DNA of 64,000 nt from Mesorhabditis belari (lineage: Eukaryota; Nematoda; Chromadorea; Rhabditida; Rhabditidae), in the NCBI GenBank assembly GCA_958450365.1, contig CAUEEP010000922.1, positions 186,001 to 250,000 of the forward strand, in the 5' to 3' direction. Within the stretch, counting starts at the first letter, position 1. Every line of letters starts with the position of its first letter. The position numbers and the translations under genes were made by a program. Shown here piece by piece: positions 51,413 through 61,384 of the stretch. Under the pieces are notes generated by a model. The model searched no databases. It was not told the origin of the DNA and saw only the letters and a program-made list of their open reading frames with translations.

Positions 51413-51921
51413 CAGGGTGCGTCATAATTATTGCAACAAGAGTTCAAAGACCGTTTTCCAAACAGCTTTCTTATTTTTTTGTTGTGTTGCGTTCTATCTT
51501 TTTTATTCTTGCCTAATTGTCTCCCGCTCACACGAAGAAGACGGTTCAGGACTGGTGTGTGGCCAACTTTCCCTCAGTGATCACCAAGGATGAATGGCCT
51601 CCAAACTCACCGGATCTCAATGTGATGGACTTTTCCATTTGGGCAATCTTAGAGGCTAATGTCTGCTCTTTGACCTTGAAGAAGTCTTTGACCAAAGGAT
51701 GGAAGGCGACTCCTCAAGATGACATTCGGGCCGCAGTGGAGGCATATCCGAACCGATTAAGGGCTGTTATCAAGGCAAAAGGCGGTCATATCGAATGATC
51801 TCTTGTTTCCTTATTTGTTACTGTTAAATAAAGCTATTTCTGTTTAAAAATCTTCTTCCAGTGAAACTTCTTGGTGTGCAATGCCTTGAGTATCTTGTTG
51901 CAATAATTATGACGCACCCTG
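51413..51921 (+). mobile_element. deleted Tc1/mariner element, perfect 29-bp TIRs
   Basis: Left TIR 51413-51441 (CAGGGTGCGTCATAATTATT...) and right TIR 51893-51921 are perfect reverse complements, each bordered by TA. Inside, a frame to 51798 encodes only the C-terminal catalytic part of a transposase: PAHTKKTVQDWC, EWPPNSPDLNVMDFSIW (third catalytic region) and AVIKAKGGHIE at the end. About half of the expected transposase is missing. The identical termini suggest fairly recent mobilisation in trans. Confidence 0.92.
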
Positions 51922-51923
51922 TA

Positions 51924-52551
51924 CCTCTCTTAAAGCTAACTAGCTAGCTAACTGAATACTAGTACCGAATTCTGTTGACACGGTAACTTTTACTCTTCGT
52001 TTACTTGGCTCAAACACATTGCAAACAACTGATGACCATGAATAAATACGGTAACTTTTCATTTCCCAGACAGTTCCTCATCTTGATGCAGTCTTTCCGT
52101 CTGAATACCTCTCTTACCCCTTTCCCCATCTTTTTTCTCTTCAATGCCCCATCTAACTGTCTTTATTTCTTTACCAAAATGGGTTTCCCCTTTCATTTTC
52201 TTTTCTTTCTATCATTTTTCCCTTTTCCCATAAACCATTTCCCTTCACCATTAAATTGAGGATTCCAACTCGAAAATTTGCATTTCAAAAGCAACAGAAA
52301 TGTGTGGGTGGTCTGTTTTTGAGGAAGGAAATAATTTATTCTAGAAAATGAGGAAAAAAACTATTGAGGGAAATCGTTTATTTTAGAAAATGATAAAAAA
52401 ACTATCAAACAGCCGTTTCGTTTGTTGGTGAAATGATTGATTTGTAGGAACTGGAAAGGAAATATTTGAATTGAGCAATTTCATTTCGATTAGATCAACA
52501 AACCTTATCACTACCGAGTCTTTGAGACATCGTTCAGCTTGTATGTCTTGG
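51924..52551. other. no gene recognised
   Basis: Intergenic sequence between the transposon and the minus-strand Ser-rich gene. I see short pyrimidine-rich frames only. Confidence 0.5.
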
Positions 52552-53197
52552 TTACTCTGAAATATCTCTGACTAGTTTCCTACTAAACACAACACCAACC
52601 ACAATCTCTGTGCCAATGGACTGAGCCAATTCGCCAAACTCTACCAAATCACTCCATGTTCTCCGGTTTGAATTTCTCCGCTAATATTATAGTTAAGTTT
52701 TTCAAAAGTTCAAAGTTTTACCTTGCTTGAATCAAAAACTCGAAAGGTAACTTGTTGAGATGGTTTGACTGTTCGCAATCCGTCTAACTCGTACTGAATA
52801 GATCTGACATTTCTGAAAACAAAATTTGTTGTTGCTACCTTTAATATTCTCAATTTTTCCGTGATTGAGGGTCTTTTTGGTATTGAGGGAGGAAGATTAG
52901 AATAATGGGAATGAGCTGAAGATGTGGAAGACGTGGAAGAGGTGGAAGAGGCGGAAGAGGTAGGAGATGAAGAAGTTGAGTCTCGAGCTGAACGTTCATT
53001 TTCTTGACCTCTTACCAATTCGTCTTCAGACACCGATGCTCGATCCTCAAACTCTATCAAATCTTCCTAAAATTTCAAACATCTTGTTTAGTCTATTTTG
53101 TGACCTAAATTCCTCCACTTCATCACCTTACCATTTCTTTGTCTCGTTTCAATGATTCTTCAACAATCTTGTTTATATCAATCTCATCAAAGCGCAT
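52552..53197 (-). CDS. Ser-rich protein of unknown function
   Basis: Three exons on minus, 53197-53132, 53066-52722 and 52680-52552, join in phase to 179 aa. It starts MRFDEIDINKIVEESLKRD. An acidic stretch (EDLIEFEDRASVSEDEL) follows, then a low-complexity Ser/Thr run (TSSASSTSSTSSTSSAHS), then a folded-looking C-terminal half (ATTNFVFRNVRSIQYELDGL, KPSQQVTFRVFD, TWSDLVEFGELAQSIGTEI, FSRKLVRDISE). I do not recognise the family. The gene may extend 5' into the membrane-segment ORF just upstream (53229-53531), because a CTTCTCAG acceptor precedes an in-frame PTYFKI leader to this ATG. Confidence 0.65.
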
Positions 53198-53228
53198 TAT
53201 TTTAAAGTATGTTGGCTGAGAAGGATTT

Positions 53229-53531
53229 CTATTCTTTGAATCCTAAACCAGATTTTCTCGTGCTGTTATAAAAAGAAACTTTTCGTCTAGCGATCAGTTG
53301 TTCTGCACCAAAATGACTGTCCAAATTGTTTCCCTCTTCATAAAACCTTGTTATATGGTACTTTCTTAAGCAATTGTTAAGGAAATTATTCATTTTGCAA
53401 ACAAACCTTTTGTTGAAGTAACATAGTAAAACTTTAGAAACCAAGAGGGTAAATGTGAAGCCGAGGATGATACAAAGAAGAAAAAGGCTCAATTTGAGAA
53501 GGGACGAATCAAAAGTTTCAAAGAAAAGCAT
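53229..53531 (-). CDS. small ORF with one membrane segment, possible 5' exon
   Basis: A 100-codon frame begins MLFFETFDSSLLKLSLFLL and has one strongly hydrophobic segment (LFLLCIILGFTFTLLVSKVL), a Cys/Asn-rich middle and a basic end. It lies 31 bp upstream of the Ser-rich gene on the same strand. It could be a stand-alone membrane protein or the first exon of that gene, for example spliced from a GTTTCT donor to the CTTCTCAG acceptor in phase 0. The evidence is weak. Confidence 0.35.
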   Translation of the reverse strand: MLFFETFDSSLLKLSLFLLCIILGFTFTLLVSKVLLCYFNKRFVCKMNNFLNNCLRKYHITRFYEEGNNLDSHFGAEQLIARRKVSFYNSTRKSGLGFKE

Positions 53532-54212
53532 AGATTGATGTTTTCTAAATAAGCTAGTGATTCTAAAATATATAGAATATCATCAAGAATAACACAACGT
53601 ATTTCGATAGAAATAAAAAGAGATCGAGTTTTCGATTGTTATGGCTAATTGGGGGGAGGGATTGTTGGTGGTGCAAACGAGAAAAACACAGAAAAAAAAG
53701 TTTGTTTGTAAAGTTTTGAAATGGTTAGTGTAAAGCAATCAAGCAGATAGTAAGTTAATGGAAAAGGTTCAAATAATCTGCCGATCCCCAATTTGCCTTT
53801 CAAAAATCTTCCCATTCTCAAACATTGATCTTTTCAAAACTCGTCCCTTTCACCAAATGGAATCACTTTTTTTTCATTCTCGTTTACCTGAAGGGTACTA
53901 TAAATTGAAGTGGATGAGGAAGCAATGAAAAGGAAAAAAAAGTGGGAAACAAGTGAAAAGAGAATGACGAAGAAGTGAGTGTTTGTGTGGAATGATGTCT
54001 CGTTTAGATGAGGACCAATCTCATTCTTTTTCACTTCCACAACCAATCACTTCAAAACGATACGTGGTGCCAATCTCATATAAAGGTCCTTGTCGCTTCC
54101 ACGATTGCCCGATTCCCGTCTGTTGTGGGCAAGTCTCGATCAGAGTCATATTCCACCATCGTTTCACTCATATTCCTATTTGATGTCTGTCTCACAGAAT
54201 TCTTTCCGATTC
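53532..54212. other. no gene recognised
   Basis: Intergenic region between the minus-strand Ser-rich gene and the plus-strand Cys-rich gene, presumably holding both promoters. I see no exon with splice support. Confidence 0.45.
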
Positions 54213-56456
54213 ATGATATTCATTCTTTTGTTTTCAACATGTTTTGCTTATAACGAAGTAAGGATTTTAACGATTTTAATGAAAAAAATGAAACTCTTGC
54301 ATTCATTGTTAGTTTTTTAAGTTTATCTTAAGTTTTTTAAGCCAGATGATCGTTCAAAAAATAAAACATTAAAATAAAAAATGAAATAAAACACCCTTTC
54401 ATTAAAACCCCTTCAGTTCGCCTACTCCGGTAAACTTCCAAAACCGTCAACCGTTCCCCGAAATCGTCGTCAATTATGTGGATGTACTGGCTGTTCTTGT
54501 CCAACATTAGGTGTTGTCCCAATCGCTCCACCCGTTCCTCCAATCCGTCCCCCAATGCTTCCTTCAGCTCCCTTTCTTCCCGCTCTCCAGACACTTCCAT
54601 TTCCCTATCGAGAAGTTGGTTCTATGCTTTGAGACATTTATACCAATATATTCTTTCCAGTGTGTTCCCCCATGCATCGCTAATTGTCAGACTACATGTG
54701 CAACCACTCAATGCTTTGAATTGTGCCCCGATCTCTGCCAAGAACAATGTTATTACCAAGGAGGACCGATTGTCGGAAATTCTGTCATTCCTCCCCCACC
54801 TCCAACTGCAATCTATCCACCAGTGAGTCTAGATTTGCCAATTTGGATAAACAGTGTTTAAGGCAATTCCGGGACCTCTTCCTTGCGGAGATTGTCTACC
54901 AACTTGTCAACAAAGATGTATCACCAATGTAGGGTTTTAATTCTATCAAATAAATGCAACTGGACATGTAAAATGTTAAATTTTATGTTAAATTGGACAT
55001 GTAAAATGCTGCTGGCTAGTAGAATTGTTCAGACATGTATGCAAAGATGTCCATCGATTTGTGCCAATTGTATTCAATCACCGGCAATGCCTCCTCCTCC
55101 ACCGCCGCCACAACCAATCGCTTCAATAACAGTTAACCCTTAGAAACCATCAAATGTATCAAAATTTTCAGAAAATCTCGTGCACTCAGTGCATCAGATC
55201 GTGTCGAGCCGGTTGTGAAACTGTTTCATGTTTTCAGAGGTGTCCGTCCGTTTGCACACAGGTTTCCAATTAAATTCTTTCATTAAAAGAAATTTTAGTG
55301 TGGTGGAATGGGAATGGCCGGTATGGTAGGGATGGGAGGGATGAATGGAATTGCTGGCATGGGCGGAATGGGTGGAATGAGAGGAATCGCTGGTCCAATG
55401 TCCGGCGCAATGTTTCCACCAAGTGTACAGATTAGCATTGAAAGGGAGTACGGCCCACAGGGATCGATGAACATTCCCGGGCCAATTCCTGGCCTATCAG
55501 CTGCCACCGGGAATGGAGCAATTCCAATGACGGCTGGGAGCTTCGAGGTAAGACTTTGACAACTCTGTAGCCAAGCGATTGAATTTAGTTCCCAATCACC
55601 ATCGCCTGTTCATCTTGTCCCGGTCTTTGCGCTCCTCAATGTGGAGCCGGTCCACAATGTAATGTTTGCGAGGCAACATGCAGAGAAGTGAGTTCAGCGC
55701 TTTGAATGAAAAATAAGTTGAACGAGTTGCAAATTGTTATATCTACTTCTAAGTATCCGGTAAATATGTCTATACAATAAATTCCCTGACCTTTCAGAGG
55801 ATTGTGGGACGTTTGATACGCGCCCCGCTCCCTTTGCCATTGTCAATCCAACTTTGAACTCAAATATCTTGGTGTTGGATTATTCAATTTAAATAGTTCT
55901 TGTACCAATCGACAGTGAAAGACTTGGCGCATCCAATGATATCAAGAATATTTAAATCGGGCAGCCCAACACCAAGATATTTGAGCTTAAAGTTAGATCG
56001 CCAATGGCAAAAGGGGCGGGGCGCGTATGAAATGTCCGATAACCCTTTCAGAGTTGCCTCCCTCCACCAACAATCCCACTTCCTCCACCCGAGCCTTGTG
56101 TGAACAATTGTCGTGCTAGTTGTATGCCCTCGTGCGTGAAAACATATACTTTGGTTTGTTATTGTTCTAGTGTAAAGTATCGCAAAACTCCAGACTGAAT
56201 GTGAGACAGTTTGTCACGAGACTTGTGTTCAAACGTGTTCCCGATCTGTCTATCCTTGTCCAACGGTGCCGTGTGGATGTTATCAAGTGGGTTAACTCAA
56301 TCACGAATTAGAGATAACTGACAAAATAGCACTTTAAGCAAGCAAAAAGCAAAGCAAACACAACTAATCCGAGTTAACTTCCAAAATTTTCTCCTTTTCA
56401 ATCCAAAAATCTTTCAGGGTTTCACTCAATGTGCTGGTGGTTGTTGTCGTTCTTAA
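54213..56456 (+). CDS. secreted Cys/Pro/Gly-Met-rich protein
   Basis: Eleven exons: 54213-54257, 54417-54614, 54661-54822, 54863-54928, 55033-55131, 55172-55261, 55299-55547, 55589-55687, 56052-56153, 56194-56286, 56418-56456, giving 413 aa with every phase 0. Exon 1 is a signal peptide (MIFILLFSTCFAYNE). The rest alternates Cys clusters (CGCTGCSC; CIANCQTTC; CFELCPDLCQEQC; CRAGCETVSCFQRC; CNVCEATC; CETVCHETCVQTC; CAGGCC at the end) with Pro-rich linkers and a Gly-Met segment (GMGGMNGIAGMGGMGGM). CxxxC spacing recurs. The family was not recognised; an extracellular disulphide-rich structural or cuticle/eggshell-type role is only a guess. Intron 8 (55688-56051) carries a MITE that duplicated its 3' splice site. 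Confidence 0.85.
55800..56044. mobile_element. palindromic MITE with 9-bp target duplication
   Basis: This 245-bp element lies in intron 8 of the Cys-rich gene. It is flanked by identical CTTTCAGAG at 55791-55799 and 56045-56053. Its ends align base for base as inverted repeats from the first position (left G-TT-T-GGAC-TTT-ATACGCGCCCCGC; right the complement), continuing inward for about 80 bp to CTCAAATATCTTGGTGTTGG. A 9-bp duplication with long inverted ends fits a Mutator-like (MULE) MITE rather than Tc1/mariner (TA) or hAT (8 bp). Confidence 0.88.
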
Positions 56457-56747
56457 TCTATCAACTTCTCATCATCGAAAAATACGAGTAGCACATGTTA
56501 AAGTGCGGATTGTGAAATAAATGCTTTTGCTAGACATGCTTTTTCGAATTTTGGAAAAACAAATGTTTGCACACCGAAAAAGAAATATGAATCCATTCAT
56601 TCCATTCATTGATATCTTCTCGTGTTCAGCAACAAAAGCCCTCAGGATATTTGCACAAATTTGGCACCATGTAATTGGGCAAGACAAAAGATGAACAATA
56701 TCCACGCAAAAATGAAAATTTTGAAAAAAAGTTCCTGGTTTTGTGGC

Positions 56748-56754
56748 TATAAAA
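56748..56754 (+). promoter_or_regulatory. TATA box, ShKT gene 1
   Basis: TATAAAA lies 47 bp upstream of the ATG at 56801. The same spacing class is seen before the tandem paralogue (58578), so this is probably the core promoter of this gene. Confidence 0.6.
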
Positions 56755-56800
56755 TGGAAAGCTTCAAGCTTTGACCATCAGCATTCGATTTTCATCAGCA

Positions 56801-57589
56801 ATGAACAGTTTCACCAAATTTCTTGCTTTTGCCGCATTTTTCTCGGCTTTCTTGAGTCTTTCACATGGAGCTCTCTTCTGTACAAGCTCTGTTGGACGTT
56901 GGTTTTAATCTATAGTTAAAGTTAATTAGTCAATTAGATTAAAAATTACAATTAGATCATAATTGTAGAAAGATTATGATCGAGCAGACAGTAAAATCGT
57001 TTCTAGCCTGCCTCTCGGGTGCTTGTCCTGGATCGAATTCGGTGTGTGTCGGTCCAACTTCGAATCCCGTTTGTTGCAATGCCTCAAACATCTATGCTTC
57101 ATCATCTTCAACCACAAGTACAACGACGAGTAAGTATTTGAATACAAAAATCAGATTATCTACAAAACTCGAAATCTAGGCACTTGCTATGATTTGTTGA
57201 ACCCGGTGACTGGAGTGTCAGATTGTCCAAGAAGAGCCTTCTTGTGTGCTGATTCAACATATTACAATGTAATGATTGTTCAATGTCCTCTCACTTGTGG
57301 CTTCTGTGGTGGATCGACATCTTATTATTACAATTCAAGTTTGTTTTCTTCATTCTTCACACATCTCATTTCAATTACAGCTTGTACTGATTCAACCAAT
57401 GCCTACAGTGGAATTTCTGACTGTGCTTCATTGAGGTAATCTCTTTAGAATAGCAAATCATACTGTAATACAACCATTCTTTACAAAAATCGAATCCCTT
57501 TCAGATATTTATGCTATAATTCGGTCTATTCGACTCTCATGCAATCTCAATGTTGCCAAACGTGTCTCACCTATGGAAAGAAGAAATAG
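56801..57589 (+). CDS. secreted double-ShKT-domain protein (copy 1)
   Basis: Five exons: 56801-56897, 57007-57129, 57180-57338, 57381-57435, 57505-57589, giving 172 aa. The signal peptide is KFLAFAAFFSAFLSL. A small Cys module follows (FCTSSVGPCLSGACPGS ... GPTSNPVCCNAS), then a Ser/Thr linker (SSSSTTSTTTS). ShKT domain 1 is TCYDLLNPVTGVSDCPRR...FLCAD...VQCPLTCGFC. ShKT domain 2 is CTDSTNAYSGISDCASLR...YLCYN...QCCQTC. The six-Cys ShKT pattern is named after a sea-anemone K+-channel peptide. In nematodes it is very common in secreted and cuticle or immune proteins, so no toxin role is implied. Domain 2 is variant (CCQTC ending). The C-terminus is basic (GKKK). Confidence 0.9.
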
Positions 57590-58577
57590 AAAAGAAAAAC
57601 ACATTATCTCAGTTATCTAAATACTTTAGGACTAGTTATTATGCGTGTAAATAAAGTTTTTCTTTACAAATTCACTCTTAACATCCCAAGAAGAATACAG
57701 AATACAAACTCACCTCACCAAACAGTTCACATCATTTCAATACTTTGTATCATTTCATCATTTCATCATTTCATCATATCATTTCAATACTTTCAGTACT
57801 TTGAAAAGGTCACTTATAGTCAGTTAAAACTTTGTAAGCAAAACGAAAAAGATAGAGTCTTGCTAATTGGGCTTCGGAAACTGATTAGTTAAAACACTGA
57901 ACATTTTTAATGTTTACCACGAGATTGACTTTATTTCGAATCTAAAATCTACCGTCACTCACAAGGGAAACAAATTGAATCGACTAGGTTTGCTAAATAA
58001 AAACTAAAAGCATATTCGAACTAGACTAGTAAGTGATTGGGTTTTGGTATTAAAATAGATTTCAGGATGCTCAATACTGGGTGAACCTGGGTGTCTCTCT
58101 GGGTGAATCAAATTACCGTATTTTCTGTAATAGTAGTGCAGTCTATAAGAGTAGTGCAGTCTGTAATAGTAGTGCAGGCTGGAGGGGAGTTGAAAAAATA
58201 GTAGTGTGAACTACTATTACAGAAAATACGGTATTCTCAATTTGGATTAAAGCCAATTCTGACAAAACTACAACAGAGTTCTATTCTGCGAATTGAATCA
58301 AAACAAAAAACAAACATGTAAAACTTTTGTCCATTCCACATCTTGTCCGCCATTTCTTTCTTGTTCACAATAAAACATATCCACACGTAAATCTGTGCAA
58401 ATTGTCCATACAAATCCATTATTGTCTTCTCGGTTTTCCTTTGTTTTGTCATTGTTCAACAAGGGAAAGATAAGTTGAAAAAACTCAGGAACAAATACAA
58501 AAAAGTTGTTTGTGCAGCTGATGCTGAAGATTTTTCTGGTGGTCGGGCAAAAAAAATGGCAACAATCAAAGCTTGGG
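57590..58577. other. intergenic between tandem ShKT genes
   Basis: AATAAA at about 57650 is the likely polyadenylation signal of copy 1. ATTTCATC-type repeats lie near 57745-57785 and a palindromic MITE at 58114-58233. No further gene is recognised. Confidence 0.5.
58114..58233. mobile_element. 120-bp palindromic MITE with internal tandem repeats
   Basis: Perfect 24-bp arms (58114-58137 and 58210-58233) begin TACCGTATTTTCTG. Between them are three imperfect 18-bp units of AGTAGTGCAG(T/G)CT(G/A)TAA type. It is a compact non-autonomous fold-back element upstream of the second ShKT gene. Confidence 0.75.
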
Positions 58578-58584
58578 TATAAAA
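58578..58584 (+). promoter_or_regulatory. TATA box, ShKT gene 2
   Basis: TATAAAA lies 76 bp upstream of the ATG at 58660 and parallels the TATA box of copy 1. Confidence 0.55.
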
Positions 58585-58659
58585 GACAGGAGATTTTGCG
58601 GAAAATCATCAGCACTCATCTTCTTCATTTCATCCGAATAATCCTACAAATACTATAAA

Positions 58660-59411
58660 ATGTCTCCCACAAAACTTGCTGCTTTCTCAGTTCTGATTGG
58701 ATTGACCAGCGCTGCCTTGTTTTGTACCAGCTCAGTCGGACGTGAGTCTCTAAATGTATTGTAAAGTTGGCGATCAGCTTTTTAGAATTTAAAATCAGAA
58801 TCGATTCCACTTTTTTTCAGCTTGTCTTTCTGGTGCTTGTCCTGGATCGAATTCTGTGTGTGTCGGTCCAACTTCGAATCCCGTTTGTTGTAATGCATCA
58901 AATATCTACGTATCGTCATCCTCAACAACAAGCACGACAACAAGTACTTTCATTTTCATCTGCATTACCTATTACATAAATATTGTTTTTGCTTTATGGT
59001 TTTAAAAACAAAGAAAAACTTTTAGGTACTTGCTATGATTTGTTGAACCCGGTGACTGGAGTGTCAGATTGTCCAAGAAGATCATTTTTGTGTGCCGATT
59101 CAACATATTACAGTGTGATGGTCGTTCAATGTCCTCGTACTTGTGGTTTCTGTGGAGCATCTTCATCCATCTACAACTACACTTCTTGTGAGTTCATTAC
59201 ATAAAGACTGAAAATCTGAAACCCATTTCAGTTTCATGCACCGATTCGACCAACCCCTACACTGGATCTTCTGATTGTGCTTCTTTGAGGTAATCTTTGA
59301 AGCGCATACTTTTGTGTAGGAAATCATTTCAGATATTTGTGCTACAATTCGGCCTATTCCACCCTGATGTCTTCTCAATGTTGTGCTACTTGTAGTGGAA
59401 AGAAGAAATAA
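58660..59411 (+). CDS. secreted double-ShKT-domain protein (copy 2)
   Basis: Five exons: 58660-58741, 58821-58943, 59026-59187, 59232-59289, 59333-59411, giving 167 aa. The exon structure and all intron phases equal those of copy 1 at 56801-57589. The signal peptide is MSPTKLAAFSVLIGLTSAA, then FCTSSVGPCLSGACPGS, the Ser/Thr linker, ShKT 1 (CYDLLNPVTGVSDC...CPRTCGFCG) and ShKT 2 (SCTDSTNPYTGSSDCASLR...QCCATC). Exon 2 (123 nt) has the same length in both genes. The ShKT-1 exon is nearly identical at DNA level over its first half, while the signal peptides and introns differ. This suggests tandem duplication with selection or conversion on the mature protein. Confidence 0.9.
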
Positions 59412-59770
59412 TTGAATGGTATTTGAATAGAAATTGGGTCTAGGTCTAGTTGTAGAGCTTACCTTTTATAATAATAAACGATCTCAAAGTAAAACTCGAT
59501 GTCTCGCACAATATTCATAAAATGCATATGATGAGAAAAATCAATGTAAAACAGAGAATCAATAGAAAACAATAAAAACAAAATCCCTTGATTGAAAATG
59601 AAAAGAAAAGTACTAGAAAGAAGAAAAGAATTCTTGTTCTTTATATTGAAACACAATCGCACATATTCTGGTACACTAAAATTGGGTAAAAAAAATTTCA
59701 AACAGCTGGATAAGAAGGCTGGCTAACTGTCAAAATCTTTGGGTAACTAAACTGTAAATGCCTAGATAAC

Positions 59771-61000
59771 TATTAGGTTGTTCGGATATAAACAAGCGTT
59801 GCTAAACTTTTTGTTGTGAGAGAAGCTTTTAAAACATATCTTTCTGCATTTAAAAGTACGTTATCTTGCGCATATTTGGAAACTTTTTAAACGGATAATT
59901 TGTTATTTTTAAGATCTTTTTTCTTGCTTTAGATGACCGACTTTGAACATCAAGTTCGCGTCTGCTTACTTTACCACTTCAAACTGGGCAAAAAGTGTTC
60001 CGGAATCCCATCGAGATTTGGTCAAAGCATTTGGGAATGATGTATTGTCCGAAAGCCGATGCCGAGTCTGGAATGGTTGTGAAAGTCTCGAGGATGATGA
60101 ACACTCTCGTCGACCTCAAGGGGTAGACAACGATATTTTGAGGGCTGCAATCGAGCCGGATCCATGTCAAACGACGCGTGAACTTGCTCAACAGTTTCTC
60201 TGTCCAACTTCTACCATTGATGAGCATCACCAGGCCATTGGAAAGACGAGCAGATGCAGGAAATGACTTCCTCATGAGTTAAGCAGTGCAAAAAAGGCTT
60301 CACAGGTCGCTATTGCCGGAATCCTCATCCGCCACGCTAAATATCATGGCTTTCTTGATTCTCTCGTTACTGGAGATGAGAAGTGGATCCATTTCGATAA
60401 TACTATTCGAAAACGGAAATGACTAGGACCAGGAGAACGGCCAAATCCGACCGTGAAACAGGACATTCATGGGAAAAAGACCATGCTCTCAGTATGGTGG
60501 AATAACAAGGGCCTTGTGTATTTCGAGCTTCTACAGACCGGCCAAACAGTCACATCCGACCTCTACAAACAGCAACTTGATCGGGTCAATGAAGTTCTCA
60601 TTCGTTAAGGAGTAGACACATCAAAGATAAAGTTCATCCATTACAAGGCTAGACCTCACGTTGCAAAGATGACTCAGAAAAAACTGGAGAATCTAGGATG
60701 GGAGGTTTTACCACATCCGCCGTATGCTCCCGATTTGGCTCCCTCAGATTACCATTGATTCCGGTCTATTCAAAACTTTTTGGCCAATGAGAAATTCAAA
60801 AACCGTAAAGATATCCAAAATTGGGTCGCCAAGTTTTTCGAGTCACAGCCGGCAGAGTTTTTCAAGAGCGGCATCAATTCTTTCAAAAAGATGGCAAGAA
60901 GCAATCAATAATAATGGTGAATATACTTTGGATTGTTTCTGTTTTTAAGGTAAATTTTCTCGACTACTAAAACGCTCGTTTATATCCGAACAACCTAATA
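59771..61000 (+). mobile_element. full-length mariner with dead transposase
   Basis: Terminal repeats TTAGGTTGTTCGGATATAAA (left, from about 59773) and their complement ending at about 60998 are flanked by TA. The transposase starts MTDFEHQVRVCLLYHFKLG at 59936. It shows the mariner landmarks DEHSRRPQGV, VTGDEKWIHFDN (first Asp), ARPHVA and YAPDLAPSDYH (third Asp), and ends near 60910. It carries at least one frameshift and several stops (for example about 60036, 60264, 60420, 60606 and 60757). The second catalytic site reads HYKARPH where HDNARPH is usual. The element is therefore inactive. Confidence 0.92.
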
Positions 61001-61384
61001 CAGATACGGATCCGAAGAAGTCCGATTATTCAAAAGTCTATAATATACAGATCCCATCTACTTGTTACGACCAAAACCTGGATTTTCCCAGCACTCTCTT
61101 TCAAAAGTTGAATGTTATTAGGATGGGAGACTTTGTTGACAGTTTATCCATTCACATTCACTCACAGAAAGAGATTGAAAAAGAAGACAGCTTACAGTCA
61201 GTTACGTATCACCATTCCTCTTTCCATCAAAAATCGCCAGGATATCAGATTTCATTTATTCTCCGATTGTTTCTCTTCCTATCGATCAAACCAGCAAATC
61301 AATTCATCAAAACAATTTCGAAAATGACTTTTTTTTAACACTTTTACGTCTTTGGTTATCACTTTTTCATTTCAGGGTTTCAAA

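Noticed and set aside
52820..52845. A possible 26-nt intron (GTAGCAAC...TTTTCAG) inside the Ser-rich exon
   Set aside because: Far shorter than other introns here; the frame is open across it and the downstream phase works without splicing.
53960..54253. Plus-strand frames (66-81 codons) upstream of the Cys-rich gene
   Set aside because: They overlap in several frames, lack splice support and precede the clear signal-peptide ATG at 54213.
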